From contig CAKTVQ010000025.1 of assembly GCA_934630375.1 (NCBI GenBank), positions 1 to 19,727 of the forward strand: 19,727 nucleotides of DNA. Direction: 5' to 3'. This document shows positions 15,233-19,727 of this stretch, one piece after another (position 1 is the first letter of the stretch; the number at the start of each line of letters is the position of its first letter). Made by a program: the position numbers and the translations under genes. This DNA comes from an uncultured Collinsella sp. (GTDB taxonomy: Bacteria; Actinomycetota; Coriobacteriia; Coriobacteriales; Coriobacteriaceae). Under the pieces are notes generated by a model that was not told the DNA's origin, did not search any database, and saw only the letters and a list, made by a program, of their open reading frames with translations.

Positions 15233-17260
15233 ATGGAACAAAAGGCCAAGGAGGCAGCCTCGCACGCTGCGATTCCTGTGAGCATCTCGGCGATGCTCGT
15301 CACGCTGGGCGTGGTGTACGGCGATATCGGCACCAGCCCTATGTATGTAACCAAGGCGCTCGTTGCCGGCAACGGCGGCATCGGAAGCGTCACGGAGGAG
15401 TTCGTGCTTGGCGCGCTCTCCCTTGTCGTGTGGACGGTCACGCTGCTGACGACCATCAAGTACGTGCTGATCTCGCTGCGTGCCGATAACCATGGTGAGG
15501 GCGGCATCTTTGCCCTGTACAGCCTGGTCAAGCGCTGCGGCAAGTGGCTTATCATCCCCGCCATGCTGGGTGGAGCGGCGCTCCTCGCCGACGGCATCCT
15601 GACGCCGGCCGTTACCGTTACCACAGCCATCGAGGGCCTGCGCACCATCCCGGCGGTCCATACCGTGCTGGGCGATGACCAGGGCCGCGTCGTCGCCATT
15701 ACGCTCGCCATTATCATCGTGCTCTTCTTGGTACAGCGCATCGGTACGGCCAAGATCGGTCACGCCTTTGGCCCCATCATGACGCTGTGGTTCCTGTTCC
15801 TGGGCGGCACGGGTCTGTTCTTTGTCTTCCAGCACCCCGCCGTGCTGCTGTGCCTCAACCCGGTGCGCGGCATAGCCTTTTTGCTGAGCCCCAACAACCA
15901 CGCGGGCATCATGATTCTGGGCAGCTGCTTCCTCGCCACCACCGGTGCCGAGGCGCTCTACTCCGACATGGGCCACGTCGGCCGCGGCAACATCTATGCC
16001 ACCTGGCCGTTCGTTAAGTGCTGTCTGCTGCTTTCCTATATGGGCCAGGGCGCTTGGCTTATCAACAACGCTGCCAACCCCGAGCTTATGGGCATTGCCG
16101 ACCTCAACCCGTTCTATCAGATGCTCGCCCCGGGCCTGCGTCCGTTTGCCGTTGGCCTTTCAACCGTCGCGGCCATCATTGCCTCGCAGGCGCTCATTAC
16201 CGGCGCGTTCTCGCTGGTGTCCGAGGCCAGCCGTCTGGACCTCATGCCGCACATGCAGGTCTTCTATCCGGCCGAGACCAAGGGCCAGCTCTACATCCCC
16301 ATGGTCAACAACGTCATGCTTGTCGGCTGCGTCATCGTGGTGCTGCTGTTCCAGAACTCGGCGCATATGGAAGCCGCCTACGGCCTTGCCATTACGCTGA
16401 CTATGATGTGCACCACGCTGCTGCTCTTCTTCTACCTGCACGAGGAGCGCAAGCTCAAGGTTGCTCCGTGGATCTTCGCGGCCTTCTTCCTTTTGCTCGA
16501 AGGTTTTTTCTTCGTGAGCTCGCTCACCAAGTTCTTCCACGGCGGCTACTTCACCATCCTCATGGCTGCACTCATCATGGGCATTATGGTGTGCTGGTAC
16601 AACGGCACGGCGGTCGAGCAGCGCCAGTTTACGCTGCTGCCGCTGCGCAGCTACCTGCCGCAGCTCAAGCGCCTGCGCGATGACGATCGCTACGAGCGCC
16701 TGAGCGACAACATCGTGTACCTGACCAAGGACACCCATACCGACTACATCGACCGTGATATCGTCTACTCGATCTTGGACAAGCATCCCAAGCGCGCTCG
16801 CGCCTGGTGGTTCGTGAATGTCGAGACCATGGACGAGCCGCATACCTTTGCCTATTCGGTCGAGACGTTCGGCACCGACTACGTGTTCCGCGTGCATCTG
16901 TACCTGGGCTACAAGATCAACCAGCGCGTCAATGCCTACCTGCGTCAGGTCGTTCAGGACCTGGCCGCCACCGGCGAGCTGCCGGCGCAGACGCATGACT
17001 ACTCGGTCTACAAGGATCCGGGCAACATCGGCACGTTCAAGTTCGTCATGATCCGCAAGCTTCTGGCACCCGAAAGCGACGTGGAGCCGAGCGAGCGTAC
17101 GGCCATTACGCTCAAGTACATCATCCGCCGCGCCGCCGGCACGCCGGCGCGCTGGTACGGTCTGGAGAACTCCAACGTGAGCTTTGAGTATGTGCCGCTG
17201 TTCACCAAGTTTAAGGCCGTGAGCAAGATGCAGCGCCTGGCCCCCAACGAGCGCCCGTAG
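15233..17260 (+). CDS. kup: Kup-type potassium uptake transporter
   Basis: This 675-residue protein is a K+ symporter of the KUP/HAK/KT family. The family signature GDIGTSP is at residues 30-36 in the first helix, followed by about eleven more hydrophobic segments up to residue about 465. A cytosolic C-terminal domain (about 466-675), rich in charged residues, completes the protein, so it is slightly longer than E. coli Kup (622). ATG 15233 is chosen because GGGAGG lies 10 nt upstream; a TTG at 15215 in the same frame overlaps that ribosome-binding site. A small membrane-protein gene, then a KdpD/KdpE-like two-component pair, follow on the same strand, which supports a potassium role and suggests regulation by K+ or turgor. 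Confidence 0.93.
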   Translation: MEQKAKEAASHAAIPVSISAMLVTLGVVYGDIGTSPMYVTKALVAGNGGIGSVTEEFVLGALSLVVWTVTLLTTIKYVLISLRADNHGEGGIFALYSLVKRCGKWLIIPAMLGGAALLADGILTPAVTVTTAIEGLRTIPAVHTVLGDDQGRVVAITLAIIIVLFLVQRIGTAKIGHAFGPIMTLWFLFLGGTGLFFVFQHPAVLLCLNPVRGIAFLLSPNNHAGIMILGSCFLATTGAEALYSDMGHVGRGNIYATWPFVKCCLLLSYMGQGAWLINNAANPELMGIADLNPFYQMLAPGLRPFAVGLSTVAAIIASQALITGAFSLVSEASRLDLMPHMQVFYPAETKGQLYIPMVNNVMLVGCVIVVLLFQNSAHMEAAYGLAITLTMMCTTLLLFFYLHEERKLKVAPWIFAAFFLLLEGFFFVSSLTKFFHGGYFTILMAALIMGIMVCWYNGTAVEQRQFTLLPLRSYLPQLKRLRDDDRYERLSDNIVYLTKDTHTDYIDRDIVYSILDKHPKRARAWWFVNVETMDEPHTFAYSVETFGTDYVFRVHLYLGYKINQRVNAYLRQVVQDLAATGELPAQTHDYSVYKDPGNIGTFKFVMIRKLLAPESDVEPSERTAITLKYIIRRAAGTPARWYGLENSNVSFEYVPLFTKFKAVSKMQRLAPNERP

Positions 17261-17321
17261 GTGCCGACGGGTTGCATGGAGTTGGTTTTTGATGGACAAG
17301 ATTGGGGCCGGGGAGGCAAAC

Positions 17322-17516
17322 ATGGATGCAAGGATGCTTGATGGCCGCGAGGTGGTTGCCGAGATGGTGCGTGAGGCACGCGCCGACGCCGCCGAAGATC
17401 GGTTCTTTACGAATCGTGCCAACATGGACATGGCTGATCGCGTGATTTCGATCGTGGCACTGGTATTTGGGGCGGTGTGCGTGTGTGCCCTGCTCGCGCA
17501 CGTGCTGTTTGTCTAG
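17322..17516 (+). CDS. Small single-pass membrane protein between kup and the kinase gene
   Basis: This 64-residue protein has a charged amphipathic N-terminal half (REVVAEMVREARADAAEDR) and one hydrophobic C-terminal helix (VISIVALVFGAVCVCALLAHV), ending two residues later. ATG 17322 follows GGGAGG at 5 nt spacing; ATG 17292 is an in-frame alternative adding 10 residues, with GGAG 10 nt upstream. It starts 61 bp after kup and is probably cotranscribed. I do not recognise a family. It is longer than KdpF and differs in topology, so a Kup- or kinase-associated small subunit is only a guess. Confidence 0.65.
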   Translation: MDARMLDGREVVAEMVREARADAAEDRFFTNRANMDMADRVISIVALVFGAVCVCALLAHVLFV

Positions 17517-17562
17517 CGGCTGTCGGTCGTAGAAGGCTTTACACTTAGAACCACCACAAGGG

Positions 17563-17603
17563 AAAACCACCACAAAGGTGCCTGTCCCCTTTGTGGTGGT
17601 TTT
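17563..17603 (+). terminator. Strong terminator just before the kinase gene, with a duplicated left arm
   Basis: A perfect 16-bp stem (AAAACCACCACAAAGG and complement) with a 9-nt loop runs into a T-rich tail (17601-17610). It ends 27 bp before the kinase start, leaving no room for a normal promoter in between. A second near-copy of the left arm, CCACCACAAGGG, sits at 17551-17562 and could compete for pairing. Confidence 0.8.
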
Positions 17604-17630
17604 TGTTTTTGAGAGAGGGGCGGGGCGCTG

Positions 17631-19256
17631 ATGGACGTTCGTACGGACGGCGATTTTGCCGATAGCTTTTGGTGGCGGCGCACAACGCTGACGCGCCGCA
17701 CTCCTCTGTATGACGCCTGCGTATCGGTGGGGCTGCTGGTCGCGGCGACGATTGTGGGCACGCTGCTCGACCATCCGGGTCTCGCGCCGAGCATCATGAT
17801 CGTCTATGTGTTCGCCGTTCAGCTGTGCGCATTCTTTACCTGGAGTCGCCTGTATTGCTTGCTGAGCTCAGCGGCTGCCGTGGCGCTCTACAACCTCTTA
17901 TTTGTCGACCCGCGCTACTCGCTGTCGTTTATCGACCGCGTCTATCCCGGCATGTTCTTCATTATGTTTGCGGTCTCGCTCGTGTCGAGCTCGATTGCGT
18001 TGGCCCTGCGCCGTGCCTTGGCGCAGGCCGCTGCCAGCGACCGCCGCACGCAGATGGTGCTCGAGACCAACCGCATGCTGCAGCGGTGCGCCGATCAGCA
18101 GCAGATTGTCCATGCCATGGCAACGCAGCTGGCGCGTCTTTCGGGCCGTCCGGTCGTGTGGTACGGCGCCGACGCCGAGGGCGATGACCTGCTGCCGCGT
18201 GCGACATACACGTCCGTGGGCGATGCCGCGCCGGTGCACGAGCTGGCGCCGCAGATGCCGCCGCGGCTCTCGGCGTCCGCCTATGTGGGAACGCCGCTCG
18301 ATGCCACCTATGGCGGCTCGGCGTTTTATGGCATCTACCTGACGGTTCGCGCGGGCGACGGCTTCGTGCGCTCGGGCGACCCCGCCTCGGTGGTGGGCGT
18401 GCTGGCTATCGTTGCCGAGCCCGACGTGCTGACGCATGAGGAGCGGGCACTTGCCGATGCCATCGTGAGCGAAGGCGAGCTGGCACTCGATCGCGCCCGC
18501 GCCATGGAGGCCCGCGAGGAGGCGGCGGTGCTCGCCAAAAACGAGCAGCTGCGCGCCAACCTGCTACGCTCCATCTCACACGATCTGCGTACGCCGCTCA
18601 CCAGTATTTCGGGCAATGCCGACGTGCTGCTCGATCAGGGCTCGACCGGCACCGCGGTGCTCGATGCCCAGACGCGCCGCGGCCTGCTTTTATCCATTCG
18701 CTCGGATGCGCTGTGGCTCAACGCCACCGTCGAGAACCTGCTTGCCATCACCAAGCTCGAGGGCGGCGGCATGCATCTGTCGACTACGCTCGAGCTCATG
18801 GACGATATCGTCGAGGAGGCGCTGCGCCACGTAAGTCCGGCCGTGCGCGAGCACGACCTTAAGGTGGTGGCGTGCGATGAACCGGCGCTCGTTAACGTCG
18901 ACGCGCGTCTGATGGTACAGCTCGTGGTGAACCTGGTGAACAATGCCATCACCTATACGCCCGCAGGCTCGCATATCGTGATTTCGATTGGCGTCGACGA
19001 GGGGCACGTGGCGTGCTCGGTGGCCGATGACGGGCCTGGCATTGCGCCCGAGGACCGTGAGCGCATCTTTGAGTCGTTCTACACCGCCAACCATGGCCTG
19101 GCCGACAGCCACCGCAGCGTGGGTCTGGGGCTTTCGCTCTGCCGCTCCATTGCGCTGGCACATGGCGGTAGCATAGAGGTTGCCGCGGCGGACCCGCACG
19201 GCTCGGTCTTTACGATCGAGCTTCCCGTCGCCGACGTTTCGTTTGATAAGGAGTAG
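17631..19256 (+). CDS. KdpD-like sensor histidine kinase lacking the KdpD N-terminal domain
   Basis: This 541-residue kinase has four membrane helices (about 27-125) matching the DUF4118 module of KdpD, a GAF-like region (about 150-290), a HisKA domain with phospho-acceptor His317 in SISHDLRTP, and a HATPase domain with Asn437-Asn438, DDGPG at 466-470 and GLGLSLC. It lacks the roughly 390-residue N-terminal Walker-containing and universal-stress-like domains of full KdpD, so any K+ sensing must use the membrane and GAF parts. ATG 17631 has a GGGG site nearby. The next gene, a KdpE-like regulator, begins 4 bp after the stop, with AAGGAG at 19248-19253 inside this gene. Phosphotransfer to that regulator is expected. 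Confidence 0.9.
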   Translation: MDVRTDGDFADSFWWRRTTLTRRTPLYDACVSVGLLVAATIVGTLLDHPGLAPSIMIVYVFAVQLCAFFTWSRLYCLLSSAAAVALYNLLFVDPRYSLSFIDRVYPGMFFIMFAVSLVSSSIALALRRALAQAAASDRRTQMVLETNRMLQRCADQQQIVHAMATQLARLSGRPVVWYGADAEGDDLLPRATYTSVGDAAPVHELAPQMPPRLSASAYVGTPLDATYGGSAFYGIYLTVRAGDGFVRSGDPASVVGVLAIVAEPDVLTHEERALADAIVSEGELALDRARAMEAREEAAVLAKNEQLRANLLRSISHDLRTPLTSISGNADVLLDQGSTGTAVLDAQTRRGLLLSIRSDALWLNATVENLLAITKLEGGGMHLSTTLELMDDIVEEALRHVSPAVREHDLKVVACDEPALVNVDARLMVQLVVNLVNNAITYTPAGSHIVISIGVDEGHVACSVADDGPGIAPEDRERIFESFYTANHGLADSHRSVGLGLSLCRSIALAHGGSIEVAAADPHGSVFTIELPVADVSFDKE

Positions 19257-19260
19257 CGCC

Positions 19261-19727
19261 GTGCCGAACTCTGCCGTAAAACCGCTCATCTTGGTTGTCG
19301 AGGACGATCCCGCCGTTCGCAACCTCATCGTTGCCGCGCTCGAGGCGCACGGCCTGCGCCATATGGCTGTGGAGACCGCCCATGCCGCTATCGCTGCTGC
19401 CTCGTCGCAGGCACCGAGCATTGTGCTGCTCGATCTGGGCCTGCCCGATATGGATGGCGTCAAGGTGGTGGAGTCGGTGCGCGCATGGTCGGGCATGCCG
19501 ATCATTGTGGTCTCGGCGCGCAGCGAGGATGCGGACAAGATTCGCGCACTCGATGCCGGTGCCGACGACTACCTGACCAAGCCGTTTTCGGTCGAGGAGC
19601 TGCTCGCGCGCATTCGCACGACGCTCAGGCGTCTTTCGTATGCGCAGGTTGGCATGGGTGCGTCCGAGGGCACATTCGATACCGGTGAGCTGCATATCGA
19701 CTTTGACGCCGGCATCGCCACGATGGA
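19261..19727 (+). CDS. KdpE-like OmpR-family response regulator (C-terminus beyond window)
   Basis: The visible 155 residues are a receiver domain with acidic pocket Glu14-Asp15-Asp16, phospho-acceptor Asp58 (LLDLGLPDMDG), conserved Ser85 and Lys107 (LTKPF). A linker follows, and the visible part ends with FDTGELHIDF, the opening strands of a winged-helix DNA-binding domain. The start is GTG 19261, behind AAGGAG at 7 nt spacing. Tight coupling to the KdpD-like kinase makes it the cognate regulator. In other bacteria KdpE controls kdpFABC; no kdp pump genes are visible here, so the target may be kup or genes beyond the edge. Confidence 0.88.
   Translation, partial: MPNSAVKPLILVVEDDPAVRNLIVAALEAHGLRHMAVETAHAAIAAASSQAPSIVLLDLGLPDMDGVKVVESVRAWSGMPIIVVSARSEDADKIRALDAGADDYLTKPFSVEELLARIRTTLRRLSYAQVGMGASEGTFDTGELHIDFDAGIATM

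Overview
The window looks like a chromosomal segment of a high-GC, Gram-positive gut actinobacterium, most likely a Coriobacteriia member close to Collinsella. This placement is inferred from GC-rich codon use, sortase-anchored surface proteins with an LANTG sorting signal, an LTA-synthase-type enzyme and the overall gene set. No rRNA, tRNA, CRISPR array or transposase gene was found.

Layout. (1) 1-1788, minus strand: two tandem paralogous genes for secreted, coiled-coil, wall-anchored proteins. The downstream copy is cut by the window edge. Their ends are nearly identical and their middles have diverged. (2) 1965-5675, plus: a translationally coupled pair of ABC half-transporters whose motifs predict an asymmetric heterodimeric exporter. 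(3) 5803-6354, plus: a flavodoxin-like protein. (4) 6397-11666: a surface-protein locus framed by repeats. It starts with a 129-bp palindromic element (H1), followed by an array of 15-bp arms in alternating orientation every 31 bp, then a 1362-residue LANTG-anchored protein, a strong terminator, a short second piece of the same array, a second terminator, and a 131-bp element (H2) homologous to H1 in opposite orientation. (5) 11686-13986, minus: an LTA-synthase-family membrane sulfatase-fold enzyme. (6) 14201-15073, plus: a nitroreductase. (7) 15233-19727, plus: a potassium locus with a Kup transporter, a small one-TM protein, a short KdpD-like sensor kinase and a KdpE-like regulator cut by the window edge.

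How the parts may work together. Three genes make sortase substrates, and the LTA-synthase-like enzyme acts at the same cell envelope. The Kup, small protein, kinase and regulator group reads as a K+ uptake and sensing module. The most unusual signals are not genes. H1 and H2 have identical segment lengths (outer arm, 25-nt strand, 23-nt tip hairpin, 21-nt strand, outer arm). Their stems differ in sequence yet stay paired, while internal strands are conserved, which is the pattern of a selected RNA or folded-DNA structure. The 31-bp alternating-arm array resembles a BIME/REP array but with unusually strict spacing.
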